A stretch of 64,000 nt of DNA. It comes from Azospirillaceae bacterium. GTDB lineage: Bacteria > Pseudomonadota > Alphaproteobacteria > Azospirillales > Azospirillaceae. The notes beneath the pieces were generated by a model. The model saw only the letters and a program-made list of their open reading frames with translations, did no database searches and had not been told where the DNA came from. Location: NCBI GenBank assembly GCA_028283825.1, contig JAPWJW010000003.1, positions 682,001-746,000 of the forward strand, written 5' to 3'. Positions within the stretch are counted from its first letter, which is position 1. Every line of letters begins with the position of its first letter. Positions 35,242 to 45,049 of the stretch are shown here, in pieces. Made by a program: the position numbers and the translations under genes.

Positions 35242-35296
35242 GATCAACAGGTTGATCACACAACGCGGAAATTTCACCTTAAGTCGAAATTTCCGC
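35242..35296. promoter_or_regulatory. two dyads in the gatB / MCP-PilZ divergent region
   Basis: GATCAAC-AG-GTTGATC (35242-35257) is a perfect dyad with seven-base arms. GCGGAAATTTC / GAAATTTCCGC (35265-35275, 35286-35296) is a perfect dyad with 11-base arms and a ten-base loop. They lie about 100 bases before the MCP-PilZ start and 100 bases from gatB. The first looks like an operator, and the second could be an operator or an RNA hairpin. Confidence 0.55.
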
Positions 35297-35395
35297 CGAC
35301 AATTAAGCAACCATAAACCAAGGCGCCGCTACCTATGACCTGAAACCCGCCCAACCGCCCGCGCAGGGAAGCGCTCACACAGGGGGAGAAGCGCC

Positions 35396-37621
35396 ATGTT
35401 CCATACGCTGACCATCGCCCGCAAACTTGGCCTGGCTGTTCTGCTGTTCCTGATTCCAGTGGCGTATGTGCTGTACGCCCTGATCGCGCAGCAGCAGATA
35501 TCCATCGACTTCGCCGCCAAGGAAGTGGCCGGCAACGCCTACCTGCGTGGCCTGCAGGGGGTGCAGGCGAAGCTGGCGGCGGCGGAAACCGGTGGCCCGG
35601 CCGTGGACGCGGCGGCGACAACGGCGTCAATTCGCCAGTTGCAGGACAGCTGGGGCGGGGACATGGAAACCGCCCCCAAGGTGGATGCCCTGCTGGCAGC
35701 ACTGGGCAAGCCCGGTGGCGCCGCGGCGCCGGAGGCACGCGCCGCATTGCGCGCCCTGATCGCGCAGATCGGCGACAAGTCCAACCTGATCCTGGATCCG
35801 GATCTGGACAGCTTCTACGTCATGGACATCGTGGTGGTGAAATTGCCCGACCTGCAGGACCAGGTGACGGGCCTGCGTACCGCCACGCACGCGGCCGGCG
35901 ATAACAAGGGGGATTTGTACGTGGCCCTGGGTGGGGTCAAGTCCCTGCTGGCCGGCCTTGATGCCTCCGCCACGTCGGCCTACGGCGGCAATGCCGACGG
36001 CAGCCTGAAGACCACGTTGCCCACACCGGTGGCCACCGTGCAGAAAACGGCGGCGGCGGTCACCGCCGGCGCGGACAAAGGCAGCGTGGCTGACGCCGAC
36101 GTGGCAGCGACCCTGAAGGCGCAGGACGCCCTGTATGCCACGGCCTCCACTGAACTGGACCGCCTGCTGGCCGCCCGCATCCACGGGTTCCGGGTGACGC
36201 AGATTCGCGTGCTGCTGATCACCCTGGTGCTGTTCGCCTTGGGCAGCACCGCCGTCTATTTCGTGGTCCGCCGCTTCGTCATCCGCCCCTTGGGCGACCT
36301 GACCCACGCCATGCAACGCCTGGCGGATGGCCAGTTGGAGACCGCCATCCATCACCTGGGCAGTGCGGACGAGGTGGGCGCCATGGCCCGGGCGTTGGCC
36401 ATCTTCAAAGACAACGCCACGCGCAGCCGCCGGCGGGAGACGGACCAGGCGGCGGAGCAGGACCGCCGGCTGCGGCGCCAGCAGGCGCTGGAAACCCTGA
36501 CCCAGGATTTCCAGACCGCCGTCAGCGCCGAACTGCGCAGCGTTGCCGCCGCCGCCACGGAACTGGAGGCCACGGCCGCCTCGCTGGCCAGCCACGCCGA
36601 CAACACCGCCGCCCGGACGGAGGCCGCCGACGACAGCGCCGGCCGCGCCACCACCAACACCCAGACGGTGGCCGCCGCCACCGAACAGCTGGTCGCCAGC
36701 AGCAATGAGATCGGCGCCCAGGCGGAACAGACCGCCGCCACCACCCGCACCGCGGTGGAGGAGGCGGAGAAGGCCCGCAGCCTGATGGATGAACTAGCCA
36801 GCGTGGCCGACGGCGTGAACGAGGTGGTGCGTTTCATCCAGACCATCGCGGCGCAGACCAACCTGCTGGCGCTCAACGCCACCATTGAGGCGGCCCGCGC
36901 CGGCGAGGCCGGCAAGGGCTTCGCCGTCGTGGCGACCGAGGTGAAGGGCCTGGCCAACCAGACGGCGCAGGCGACGGAGGATATCCAGGCCCGCGTGAAC
37001 GGGGTGAAGGTCGCCGCCGACAACGCCATCGAGATCATCAGCCGCATCGGCAGCACCATCAGCGTGGTCGATGGCAACTCCGGCGCCATCGCCGCCGCCG
37101 TGGCGGAGCAGAGTGCCGCCACCAGCGAGATCAGCCGCAACGTGGCCGAGGCCGCCGCGCGCACGTCGGAGGTCACCTCCTCCCTGGCGTTGGTGCGTGA
37201 CAGCGCCGACTTCACCAAGGTGGCATCGACCCAGTTGCTGTCCGCCGCCGCGGAACTGTCGCAACAGTCGGAACACCTGCGCACGGATGTGGAGCACTTC
37301 CTGGCCGCCATGCAGACGGCCGAGGACCGCCGGCAGTTCGAACGCCACAAGCTGCTGTGCCCCGTGGGACTCTACGTCATGGGCATGAACGACGGCGAGC
37401 AGACGGGGCATCAGTTGGTCAACATCGGCCACGGCGGTTGCGCCGTGCACGGGCCGTCGGTGGCCGAGGCCGGCCGCGAGGTCGAGGTGGTGGTGCAGAA
37501 CCGCCGCTTGCGGGGCCGCGTCATCAGCGTGGAACGGGACGAGACCCGCGTGCAGTTCCGCCTGAGCGAGGAAACCACCAACACGGTGGATGAGGTGCTG
37601 AGCCAGTACCGGGCGGCGTAG
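35396..37621 (+). CDS. methyl-accepting chemotaxis protein with C-terminal PilZ domain
   Basis: A 741-residue receptor. One membrane helix at residues 12-30 and another near 270-290 ([20 protein letters not shown]) frame a periplasmic helical sensor region. HAMP and the MCP signalling domain follow, with tip [21 protein letters not shown]. The last 100 residues form a PilZ domain with RRQFERHK (RxxxR) and [12 protein letters not shown] (the D/NxSxxG region, here NIGHGG). PilZ domains bind cyclic di-GMP. The layout matches Tlp1-type receptors of Azospirillum. The Ser of the second motif is replaced by His, so binding is likely but unproven. Confidence 0.93.
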   Translation: MFHTLTIARKLGLAVLLFLIPVAYVLYALIAQQQISIDFAAKEVAGNAYLRGLQGVQAKLAAAETGGPAVDAAATTASIRQLQDSWGGDMETAPKVDALLAALGKPGGAAAPEARAALRALIAQIGDKSNLILDPDLDSFYVMDIVVVKLPDLQDQVTGLRTATHAAGDNKGDLYVALGGVKSLLAGLDASATSAYGGNADGSLKTTLPTPVATVQKTAAAVTAGADKGSVADADVAATLKAQDALYATASTELDRLLAARIHGFRVTQIRVLLITLVLFALGSTAVYFVVRRFVIRPLGDLTHAMQRLADGQLETAIHHLGSADEVGAMARALAIFKDNATRSRRRETDQAAEQDRRLRRQQALETLTQDFQTAVSAELRSVAAAATELEATAASLASHADNTAARTEAADDSAGRATTNTQTVAAATEQLVASSNEIGAQAEQTAATTRTAVEEAEKARSLMDELASVADGVNEVVRFIQTIAAQTNLLALNATIEAARAGEAGKGFAVVATEVKGLANQTAQATEDIQARVNGVKVAADNAIEIISRIGSTISVVDGNSGAIAAAVAEQSAATSEISRNVAEAAARTSEVTSSLALVRDSADFTKVASTQLLSAAAELSQQSEHLRTDVEHFLAAMQTAEDRRQFERHKLLCPVGLYVMGMNDGEQTGHQLVNIGHGGCAVHGPSVAEAGREVEVVVQNRRLRGRVISVERDETRVQFRLSEETTNTVDEVLSQYRAA

Positions 37622-37635
37622 GGCCGGTTTGCCGC

Positions 37636-37657
37636 GGGACGGGGCGTGCCCCGTCCC
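37636..37657 (+). terminator. GC hairpin after the MCP-PilZ gene
   Basis: GGGACGGGGC / GCCCCGTCCC arms lie 14 bases after the receptor stop, followed only by TTCGCCCTTC. It is a strong stem without a clear T-run, so termination may be partial. The next gene could be read through. Confidence 0.45.
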
Positions 37658-37700
37658 TTCGCCCTTCATGTTTGAATGCCCCGTACGGAATGGCCCGACG

Positions 37701-38183
37701 ATGAAGACCACCCATCACCAGCAGCGCATCAGCGGATACCTGAAACATCCCTTCGACCAGACGCACCTGCTGTCCCCGGAGCAGACCGCGATGGTCCGCA
37801 TCCGTGGGCAAGATTTGTCCAAATTCGTCGAGATCAAGAGGACGGTGCCGTTCGAGAAAATCGGCCGCCTCGGCACCAGCCGCCTGCTGCGCACAATTGA
37901 GGACGAAAACCGGCAGGGATGGTTCCTGTTCGTGAACGAGTCGGTCAAGAGCGGCTGTTACCGGCTGGACTCCCTGGACGACATCAATTGGCTGTTCGAC
38001 TTCGATTTCGACCACGCCGGCGTGCTGTCAATCAAATCGGGGTCGAAGGCCTTCGTCATCCTCATCGACTACGGCGACGAAGGCTATGGCCGCGAGGCGG
38101 ACATCTCCGTCCGCATCAATCTGGAATCCGGTCTCAGCGATAAAGACAGGCTCGAAATATTCCGGGCGCTGACGGAACTTTGA
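37701..38183 (+). CDS. hypothetical protein
   Basis: A 160-residue soluble protein without signal peptide or membrane helix. The composition is mixed and charged (LRTIEDENRQGWFLFVNESVKSG; FDFDFDHAGVLSIKSGSKAF), and its reading frame is intact. The start is uncertain: ATG 37701 gives MKTTHHQQRISG, and another ATG lies at 37668. I recognise no family. Base composition is less GC-rich than the receptor gene upstream. Confidence 0.6.
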   Translation: MKTTHHQQRISGYLKHPFDQTHLLSPEQTAMVRIRGQDLSKFVEIKRTVPFEKIGRLGTSRLLRTIEDENRQGWFLFVNESVKSGCYRLDSLDDINWLFDFDFDHAGVLSIKSGSKAFVILIDYGDEGYGREADISVRINLESGLSDKDRLEIFRALTEL

Positions 38184-38190
38184 GTTATGA

Positions 38191-38220
38191 AGGCCGGCCG
38201 CAGTCCACCACGGCCGGCCT
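38191..38220. terminator. hairpin between convergent genes
   Basis: A nine-base perfect stem AGGCCGGCC / GGCCGGCCT with a 12-base loop lies in the 55 bases between the hypothetical gene and the Tim44-like gene. No strong T-run follows in either direction, but its position suits a two-way end of transcription. Confidence 0.5.
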
Positions 38221-38238
38221 GAAATCTTCTGCTGGTCC

Positions 38239-39261
38239 TCAAACCTGTTGGATGGCCGACAGCAGCCAGCGGCCACCATCCGCCCGCACGAAGGTCCAGA
38301 GTTCCTGCACCTCTTCCGGCCGGTGTTCGTCACCCCCGACGACACGGCCGCTGTTCTCCTCCACCGTCCAGTCGCGGGCGCGCCAGCGCAGCAGGGCGGT
38401 GCAATAGGTGCGGTCGTCCTCGTGCCAGCTTTCCACCACGTCGCCCTTCACCAGCTGGACGTCGGCCACCAGGTTGCGGATGCCGCGGCTCTGGTTCTCC
38501 GTCATTTCCTCGCCGTAGTAGGACAGCATCTCCGGCGTCAGGTGGCGGCGCAGCGCCGTCAGGTCGCCCCGGCTCCAGCTATCCATGATGCCTTGCAGGA
38601 TCTGCTCGAACGCGTTCAGGTCCTGGCTCCCCATCTGCACGCCGATGGCGGGCACCGGCGGCGGGGGCGGCGGGACGGCCCCGCCATAGGGCGTGGCATC
38701 GTAGGGGGCGTTCAGGCCCTGCTGCGGCGGATACATCTCATAGGTCATGCCCTGCGGCATGGCCGGACGCGGGCCACCCAGGGCCATGCGCACCAGGCGC
38801 CAGATCATGTAGGCGATACCCAGCATGATCAGGATGCGCAGCAGGCCGCCGAACGCGCCGCCCGAACCGCTGCCGTAGTCACCGCCCATGCCATAGCCGT
38901 GGTGGCCGAACAGCGAGTTATACAGGCTGGCGCCCAGGAAGCCGCCCATCATGCCGCTGAGGAAGGGGTGGCGCTGGGTAAAGCTGGGCTGGAAGCCCGG
39001 CTGCGCGAACCCCGGCTGACCGAAGGTCGGGCGTGGCGCGGTGTAGGCCGGTGCCGCCGGTGCGGTGGCCGGCGGCGGCGTGATGCTGCGCTGGATGGGC
39101 TGGCCGGTCACCGACGGCGTGGCCGGCGTGGTGTAGGTCCGGCTGCCCCGGCTGCCGGAACTGGAACTGCGGCCGGGGCGGGCATCGGCCGCCAGGGGCG
39201 CCAAGGCCAGGGCCACCACCATGACGGCGGCGGCCGCACGCGTACCAAACCGAGCGAACAT
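38239..39261 (-). CDS. Tim44-like domain membrane protein
   Basis: A 340-residue protein. A signal or anchor segment (residues 6-26) is followed by a low-complexity Ser/Thr/Pro region, one further membrane helix (LLRILIMLGIAYMIWRLV), a Pro-rich linker and a C-terminal Tim44-like domain (DLNAFEQILQGIMDSWSRGDLTALR). The bacterial family is of uncertain role; relatives in alphaproteobacteria have been linked to envelope function. GGGGAAG lies before the ATG at 39261. It is divergent from the S10 peptidase gene. Confidence 0.85.
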   Translation of the reverse strand: MFARFGTRAAAAVMVVALALAPLAADARPGRSSSSGSRGSRTYTTPATPSVTGQPIQRSITPPPATAPAAPAYTAPRPTFGQPGFAQPGFQPSFTQRHPFLSGMMGGFLGASLYNSLFGHHGYGMGGDYGSGSGGAFGGLLRILIMLGIAYMIWRLVRMALGGPRPAMPQGMTYEMYPPQQGLNAPYDATPYGGAVPPPPPPVPAIGVQMGSQDLNAFEQILQGIMDSWSRGDLTALRRHLTPEMLSYYGEEMTENQSRGIRNLVADVQLVKGDVVESWHEDDRTYCTALLRWRARDWTVEENSGRVVGGDEHRPEEVQELWTFVRADGGRWLLSAIQQV

Positions 39262-39510
39262 CTTTTTCTTCCCCTGAAAAACACGAACAAAAGACCCCGG
39301 CGTGCCGGGTTCTCCCCCTAATGTGGTCTTCCCTCGCATTTTTGCGAGGGCCATTGCCACCCCAATCCATCAGACCGCTTTGGTTCACCCTTGTTTGGGG
39401 CATCGCTTTTTGGCGTTCCCACCGTCTAGACTGGCCGCCAACCGGCCGGCGCCGCGGGGGTGGCGCCGGCCGGAAGACGCAACGGGTGAGAATTTGGGGG
39501 AGCCTTCTTG

Positions 39511-41100
39511 ATGCCCGCACCACGATGGAAGCTGGCGGCCCTGCTGGCCGGCACGGCCCTGGTCCTGCTGACCACGCACATGGCCATCACCAGCAGCCCG
39601 GCCAGCGCCGGCGACAAGCCGGTCGACCAGGCCAAGCCCGATGACAAGGGCGGTGACAAGGCCGGCGGCGACCGCGACTGGACGCCCAAGCATTTCACCG
39701 TCGACCGCACCGGCACCTTCAACGGCAAGCGCGTGGATTACCAGGTGCTGGCCGGCGAAACCCACCTGGTGAACGATAAGGAGGAGGACGCGGCCACCGT
39801 CTTCTCCACGGCTTACGTGAAGAAGGGCGTGAAGGACCCGACCCAGCGCCCGCTGATCTTCCTGTTCAACGGCGGCCCCGGTTCGGCCAGCCTATGGCTG
39901 CACATGGGGGCCTGGGGGCCCAAGCGCGTGGATGTGCCCAGCGACGGCACCAGCGCCGGCAGCCCGCCCTATCCCCTGAAGGACAACCCGCAAAGCCTGC
40001 TGGACGTGGCCGACCTGGTGTTCATCGACCCCGTCGGCACCGGCTACAGCCGCCTGATGCCCAAGGGGGATGAGAAGGATTATTACGGCGTCAAGCAGGA
40101 CGCCCATTCCATCGCCCAGTTCATCCGCCGCTGGCTGACCGACCACAAGCGCTGGAACAGCCCCCTGTTCGTCGGCGGCGAAAGCTACGGCGGCATGCGC
40201 ATCGGCGCCCTGATGCCCGAGTTGCTGGACAATGGCGCGCCCGTCGGCCTGAACGGCCTGATCGTCATTTCTGGCGCGGTGGACTATGGCGCGTTCGAAT
40301 TCAACCGGGGCAACGACATCCCCTACCCCGCCTTCCTGCCCAGCTATGCCGCCATCGCCTGGTACCACAAGAAGATCGCCGACACCTCCATGGGGTTCGA
40401 CGCCTTCATGAACCAGGTGCGCAAGTTCGCGGTGGAGGAATATCCGGTGGCCCTGCTGAAGGGCAACCGCATGACCCCGGCGGAGCGCAAGGGCGTGATC
40501 GACAAGCTGGCGCGCTACACCGGCTTGTCGCCCGCCTACCTGGACCACACCAACCTGCGCATCCGCGAGGTGCGCTACGCCAAGGAACTGCTGCGCGACC
40601 AGGGGAAGGTGCTGGGCATCTACGACGGCCGCTACACCGGCCAGGATTATGATTCGGTGGGCGACCAGATTGAGAACGACCCGTCCAGCTATGGCGTGGG
40701 TGCCGCCTTCGCCACCACGCTGCAAAGCTATCTGCTGAACGATCTGAACATCAAGATGGACCGGGAGTACCGAACCAGCGGCGACGTCGCCAAGAACTGG
40801 GACTGGAAGACCTGGGGCGACGAAGGCGGCGGCTACGCCAACGTGGCGCCCTGGTACGGCGACGCCATGCGCGAGAACCCCAAGATGAAGGTGTTCATGG
40901 CCGGCGGCTGGTACGACCTGTCCGTGCCCTTCTTCTCCAACGAGAACGCCATGAACGCCAACGGCGTGCCCACCGACCGCGTGAGCTTCAATTACTACGA
41001 GGCCGGGCACATGATGTACCTGAACCGCTCGGCGCTGGATAAGCTGACCGAGGACGTCCGCCGCTTCGTCAAGACGGCGGCACCAGGGGCCGGTGAATAA
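39511..41100 (+). CDS. exported S10 serine carboxypeptidase-like protein
   Basis: A 529-residue alpha/beta-hydrolase peptidase. A signal peptide (residues 5-34) is followed by a charged linker (DKPVDQAKPDDKGGDKAGG). The S10 core has the oxyanion stretch FLFNGGPGSASLW, nucleophile Ser in VGGESYGGMR, Asp in GWYDLSVPF and His in YEAGHMMYL. It should act in the periplasm as a carboxypeptidase. GGGGGAG precedes the ATG at 39511. It forms a single-gene unit ending in a strong terminator. Confidence 0.92.
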   Translation: MPAPRWKLAALLAGTALVLLTTHMAITSSPASAGDKPVDQAKPDDKGGDKAGGDRDWTPKHFTVDRTGTFNGKRVDYQVLAGETHLVNDKEEDAATVFSTAYVKKGVKDPTQRPLIFLFNGGPGSASLWLHMGAWGPKRVDVPSDGTSAGSPPYPLKDNPQSLLDVADLVFIDPVGTGYSRLMPKGDEKDYYGVKQDAHSIAQFIRRWLTDHKRWNSPLFVGGESYGGMRIGALMPELLDNGAPVGLNGLIVISGAVDYGAFEFNRGNDIPYPAFLPSYAAIAWYHKKIADTSMGFDAFMNQVRKFAVEEYPVALLKGNRMTPAERKGVIDKLARYTGLSPAYLDHTNLRIREVRYAKELLRDQGKVLGIYDGRYTGQDYDSVGDQIENDPSSYGVGAAFATTLQSYLLNDLNIKMDREYRTSGDVAKNWDWKTWGDEGGGYANVAPWYGDAMRENPKMKVFMAGGWYDLSVPFFSNENAMNANGVPTDRVSFNYYEAGHMMYLNRSALDKLTEDVRRFVKTAAPGAGE

Positions 41101-41120
41101 GCGCCCCGTAAACCGGTGAA

Positions 41121-41153
41121 TAGGGGCCGGGCAATGCGCCCGGCCCCTAAAAT
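41121..41153. terminator. terminator between convergent genes
   Basis: A perfect 12-base stem TAGGGGCCGGGC / GCCCGGCCCCTA (41121-41132, 41138-41149) with loop AATGC lies between the S10 gene and the orphan minus-strand gene. AT-rich sequence flanks it on both sides (AAAAT after, TATTCAC before on the other strand). Confidence 0.8.
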
Positions 41154-41173
41154 AGGATAAAGCCCCCGAGACC

Positions 41174-41857
41174 TTACAGGGTCCAGGTAAAGATGGTGTA
41201 GGTGCTGACGGCGGTAGGCTGGTTTGTCATGTTGTACTGGATGATGTACTGCTCCCCCTTCACCATGGCGGCATTTAACTGGAAGTCAAATGTCCCACTG
41301 CTGGGTGCACTGGGGCCGTCGGAGAAGAAGGGCCAGTAAGCTACAGAGTCGGATCCAGGAACCTGAACCTGCGTACCCCGGTAAATGACAGCACAGTCGA
41401 CATTACGGATGGGGTCATTATTTTCTGGCGTCGAGTAATGCACGGTCACGTGCGTATCATTTCCTGATTGGAATTCCGCGATGATGATCAATCGCGACGT
41501 CTGGGCCCGAATAACCAGCCCATCCGACAATTGCACAGTCGCAGCGAGCGAAAAACTGGCCCCTTCATAGGCTTGGGCATAATACGCAACCGTATAATGC
41601 CCCTTGGTGAAGTCCACGCCATCGCCGAATAGCTCAAACGTCCCTGCGTTGTCAGAGGCTGTGGCCCGAGCAATGTACGTGCCAGTGACCGCGGGTCCCG
41701 CCCACACGCCGACATAAGTTTGGGAGTGGTCCGCCGGCGGCCTGACCGAACCCTTGATCGCATGGTAATTGCCAACGATCGCTGTCGGACTGGCAACGAC
41801 ATCGGACAAATAGGTGCTGGTTAGCGCGGCTGGCACCGCGTCATGAGATACAGGCAT
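41174..41857 (-). CDS. hypothetical protein, orphan
   Basis: A 227-residue protein of unknown family. The ATG at 41857 has a near-perfect GGAGGAA site just before it. There is no signal peptide. Predicted beta-strands alternate along the chain (TYVGVWAGPAVTGTYIARAT; GHYTVAYYAQAYEGASFSLA; EQYIIQYNMTNQPTAV), so it is probably an all-beta protein. Codon use is less GC-rich than in the neighbours, and about 130 AT-rich bases precede it. Acquisition by transfer is plausible. Confidence 0.7.
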   Translation of the reverse strand: MPVSHDAVPAALTSTYLSDVVASPTAIVGNYHAIKGSVRPPADHSQTYVGVWAGPAVTGTYIARATASDNAGTFELFGDGVDFTKGHYTVAYYAQAYEGASFSLAATVQLSDGLVIRAQTSRLIIIAEFQSGNDTHVTVHYSTPENNDPIRNVDCAVIYRGTQVQVPGSDSVAYWPFFSDGPSAPSSGTFDFQLNAAMVKGEQYIIQYNMTNQPTAVSTYTIFTWTL

Positions 41858-42145
41858 TGCCTTCCTCCCCAAGCGCCTCGGAACCACCAAAAGTAGCAGT
41901 TCACCGTGGCAATGCTTTATATCACGAAATAATTCCAAAAAACACACGCATAGATAGTACACTCATCCAAGACAATAATGCGGGTTCGCGTCCCTGACAG
42001 ACAGGTCGCGTGACACTGCTGACACTCGCTGCCATCGGTGGATTGAACCGGCCGTCAAGTCGCCGCGGACAGTCCTGTGGCGAGACGTGCCATGCCATTC
42101 TGGATCGCTGGCGTCATATAAGGGAAACGAGGCGGGGATCGTCCG

Positions 42146-42373
42146 TCAAAACGCGACGCGGCGCACCGGCATGCGGAACCGTTCCACCGACAGTTCGACC
42201 TCTGGATGGGGGAAGGCCTGAAGGGCATTCACCAAGGCCCGGCCGGATAGCGGCCCCGTCGTCGCCTCCGAAATGGGAATGTCCCCTTCGCCGTCCGTGT
42301 TCGCCCCAGCTTGGGAATCCGCATGCCGGGCGGCGAGAATTTGAAGGGCCTTCGGTCGTGGGACGTCTTCCAT
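42146..42373 (-). CDS. small hypothetical protein
   Basis: A 75-residue protein beginning MEDVPRPKALQILAARHADS and ending FRMPVRRVAF. The short C-terminal block (ALVNALQAFPHPEVELSVERF) has the feel of some antitoxin tails, but no partner toxin is beside it. It starts six bases after the stop of the next small gene, so the two form a pair. Confidence that it is real rests on this coupling and on a protein-like composition. Confidence 0.4.
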   Translation of the reverse strand: MEDVPRPKALQILAARHADSQAGANTDGEGDIPISEATTGPLSGRALVNALQAFPHPEVELSVERFRMPVRRVAF

Positions 42374-42379
42374 CAACGC

Positions 42380-42613
42380 TCACCGCGTCTTATCGGCCGC
42401 CGTCATGGCGGCATCCGCGCTGGCGAAATGCCTGATCTTGGGCTCACACCCCCGGGTCGCGGGCGATGTCGAAAGCCAGGTGCCGTCGGGCCGCTGAACG
42501 GCCCAGGGGAAACGGTCATTCGGGAGGGCAAGCGCCACGATCATGCCGTCCAGCCTGACCCACGAGCCGTCGCTCTCTTCCACCCAATCCAGATCGTCCA
42601 GCAATTGTCCCAT
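42380..42613 (-). CDS. small hypothetical protein
   Basis: A 77-residue protein with well-mixed composition (WVEESDGSWVRLDGMIVALA; AVQRPDGTWLSTSPATRG) and three tryptophans. I recognise no family. It is the first gene of a two-gene unit with the 75-residue protein downstream. A hairpin CCGCCGG/CCGGCGG lies just upstream at 42623-42642. Confidence 0.5.
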   Translation of the reverse strand: MGQLLDDLDWVEESDGSWVRLDGMIVALALPNDRFPWAVQRPDGTWLSTSPATRGCEPKIRHFASADAAMTAADKTR

Positions 42614-42737
42614 TATCCCTCCCCGCCGGCTTCATCCGGCGGTTGAGTGTTTAGTGCCAGTACCTTAGATGTCCAGGGTTTATTCCATGACTTGATGGAT
42701 CTTTGGTGCAGACGCCGTAGATGGTCTGCACAGTTTT

Positions 42738-43961
42738 TCACGCCACTGCCGGCCTCGCGCGGGTGACGAAGGCGGCCAAGCCCAGGGCCGCGACCAACAG
42801 CACGGCCGCCAGCATATAGGGCGAGCCGGACGGCAGCATGGCCAGCGGCCCCACGCTGTCGGCCAGCACGCTGGTGAACAGCACCGGGCCGATCATGCCG
42901 GTGACGCCACGAATACTGACCAGGGTGCCTTGCAGCAGGCCTTGCTCGCTGGCCGACACCTGCGCCGACATGATGCCCTGTGCCGCCGGGCCCACCATGC
43001 CCCACAACGCCACCAGGGGGATGCCGCAGAAGAAAGCCGCCGCCGTGGGGGCGCCACCGAAGACGGCGAAACCCAGGGCGCCGAAGCCCAGGCCCAGCAA
43101 CAGAGTGCGGCGGGCGCCGATGCGCTTGACCACGCGGCCCACCAGGCCGCCCTGCACCACCGTGCTGCACACGCCGACCACGGCCAGGGTGCAGCCGACC
43201 ATTTCCGGCCCCCAGCCGTAGCGGTCGTTGACGTAGATGACGAAGGCGTTGTTCAGCGCCTCATGCGCCAGATAATAAAGCCAAAGGATGCCGCCCAGGC
43301 CCAGCAGGCCCGGGGCGGAGCGCAGCACGGCCAGGGCGCCCAAGGGATTGGCCCGCCGCCAGGAGAAGACGCCGCGCCGGTCAACCGGCAGCGATTCCGG
43401 CAGGACGAACAGACCGTAGCAGGCGTTGGCCAGGCTCAAGGCCCCGGCGATCCAGAACGGCAGGCGCGGGCTGATGCCGCCCAGCAAACCACCCACCGCC
43501 GGCCCGACTATGAAACCCAGGCCGAAGGCGGCCCCCAGCATGCCGAAGGCGCCCGCCCGCTTTTCCGCCGGCGTCACGTCGGCGATGTAGGCCGACGCGG
43601 TGGTGAAGCTGGCCGCCGTGATGCCGGCCACGATGCGCCCCACCACCAGCCAGCCCAGGCTGGGCGCCACCCCCATCATCAGGTAATCGAAGCCCAGGCC
43701 GAAGCAGGACAGCAGCAGCACCGGCCGCCGCCCGAACCGGTCCGATAGCGCGCCCATAAGGGGGGAGAACAGGAACTGCATGGCGGCGAACAGGGTGCTG
43801 AACAGGCCCACCATGTGGGCGGCGCGCGCGTTGTCGCCGTCCAGGAAGCCCTTCAGCAGGTCCGGCATCACCGGGATGCTGATGCCCAGCGCCAGCACGT
43901 CCAGCAGCGCGGTCACGAAAATGAAGGCCAGCGCGGCACGACGCGGAGGGGTGACAGTCAT
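42738..43961 (-). CDS. MFS drug exporter, TetA-like
   Basis: A 407-residue transporter with about 12 membrane helices. Motif A appears as [16 protein letters not shown], and the first helix has [22 protein letters not shown] with the conserved Asp. The [11 protein letters not shown] and [10 protein letters not shown] stretches match the TetA(G)-like group. The substrate may be tetracycline or another drug. There is no divergent TetR gene, which argues against a classical tetracycline operon. It is followed by the small-gene pair. Confidence 0.88.
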   Translation of the reverse strand: MTVTPPRRAALAFIFVTALLDVLALGISIPVMPDLLKGFLDGDNARAAHMVGLFSTLFAAMQFLFSPLMGALSDRFGRRPVLLLSCFGLGFDYLMMGVAPSLGWLVVGRIVAGITAASFTTASAYIADVTPAEKRAGAFGMLGAAFGLGFIVGPAVGGLLGGISPRLPFWIAGALSLANACYGLFVLPESLPVDRRGVFSWRRANPLGALAVLRSAPGLLGLGGILWLYYLAHEALNNAFVIYVNDRYGWGPEMVGCTLAVVGVCSTVVQGGLVGRVVKRIGARRTLLLGLGFGALGFAVFGGAPTAAAFFCGIPLVALWGMVGPAAQGIMSAQVSASEQGLLQGTLVSIRGVTGMIGPVLFTSVLADSVGPLAMLPSGSPYMLAAVLLVAALGLAAFVTRARPAVA

Positions 43962-44168
43962 CTCACAGGCTCTACAGGAACGGCGGAAGGAGAAAGGCCC
44001 CTACCCTTAATCCTTTTGCGGGCGGGCGGGGAGTCCGGAAAGGCGGGTCCGGGCAAAGTGTCCATCCCTTGGCCACGCCCTCTGGGGCCACACCCCCTGG
44101 CTTCCCCCAGCGCGGCCTTATATGGTGCCCGCCACGACTTCAGGATTGCTTACAAGGGGAACAGCGTC

Positions 44169-45044
44169 ATGCGTCAGGTCAGTTGCGTTCTGGATGCCCA
44201 GGCCCAATTGGGCGAATGCCCACGGTGGGACGCGACTGAGGGCGTGCTGTACTGGGTGGACATTCCGGCCAAGACGCTGCATCGCTTCGATCCCGTCACC
44301 GGCCATGATGCGTCGCGCGGCTTCAATCAGCCGGCGGCCTGCCTGGCCCGCCATGGGGACCATGGCTTCGCCCTGGGCATGAAGGATGGGTTCGCCCTGC
44401 TGTCCGACTTCGCGGCCGAGCCCACGCCCATCGGCGTCCAGGTGGAGGCGACGCGGCCCGACAACCGCTTCAACGACGGCCGCTGCGACCGCCTGGGCCG
44501 TTTCTGGTCCGGCACCCTGGACGGCACCAAGCAGCACCGGAACGGCGCCCTCTATCGCCTGGGCACCGATGGACAGGTGACCGAGGTGACAACCGGCTTC
44601 CTCACCAGCAACGGCATCGCCTTTTCCCCCGACGACCGCACGCTGTACCTGTCGGACACGCCCAACCACGTCATCCACGCTTATGATTTCGACCTGGCGT
44701 CGGGACATATCGCCAACCAGCGCCTCTTCCACCAGTTTCCCCACGGCCTGGGCCGGCCGGACGGCGCCTCGGTGGATGCGGAGGGCTGCTACTGGACGGC
44801 GCTGTACGACGGCGGCCGGGTGGTGCGCCTGTCGCCGGCCGGCGACATCCTGGAAGAGGTCGCCATCCCCGCCCGCCTGTGCACCATGATCGCCTTCGGC
44901 GGCCCGGACCTGAAGACCGCCTACGTCACCACCGCCCGGCAGAAGCTGGACGAGGCCGAACTGGCCGAACACCCGCAGTCCGGCGGCATCTTCAGCTTCC
45001 GCGTCGATGTGCCCGGCCTGCCGGAGCATGCGTTCGGGGGGTGA
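44169..45044 (+). CDS. SMP-30/gluconolactonase family lactonase
   Basis: A 291-residue beta-propeller lactonase. The metal ligands are in GECPRWD (Glu), RFNDGRCDRLGRFW (Asn), TSNGIAFSPD (Asn) and RPDGASVDAEGCYW (Asp). It should hydrolyse a sugar lactone. AAGGGGAA precedes the ATG. No sugar transporter or dehydrogenase lies next to it, so the pathway cannot be named. A small membrane protein gene follows within five bases. Confidence 0.92.
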   Translation: MRQVSCVLDAQAQLGECPRWDATEGVLYWVDIPAKTLHRFDPVTGHDASRGFNQPAACLARHGDHGFALGMKDGFALLSDFAAEPTPIGVQVEATRPDNRFNDGRCDRLGRFWSGTLDGTKQHRNGALYRLGTDGQVTEVTTGFLTSNGIAFSPDDRTLYLSDTPNHVIHAYDFDLASGHIANQRLFHQFPHGLGRPDGASVDAEGCYWTALYDGGRVVRLSPAGDILEEVAIPARLCTMIAFGGPDLKTAYVTTARQKLDEAELAEHPQSGGIFSFRVDVPGLPEHAFGG

Positions 45045-45049
45045 AGAAA

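Noticed and set aside
42114-42383. 89-residue minus-strand frame overlapping the small gene pair
   Set aside because: It is Arg/Pro-rich, overlaps the better-composed coupled frame, and lacks a ribosome site.
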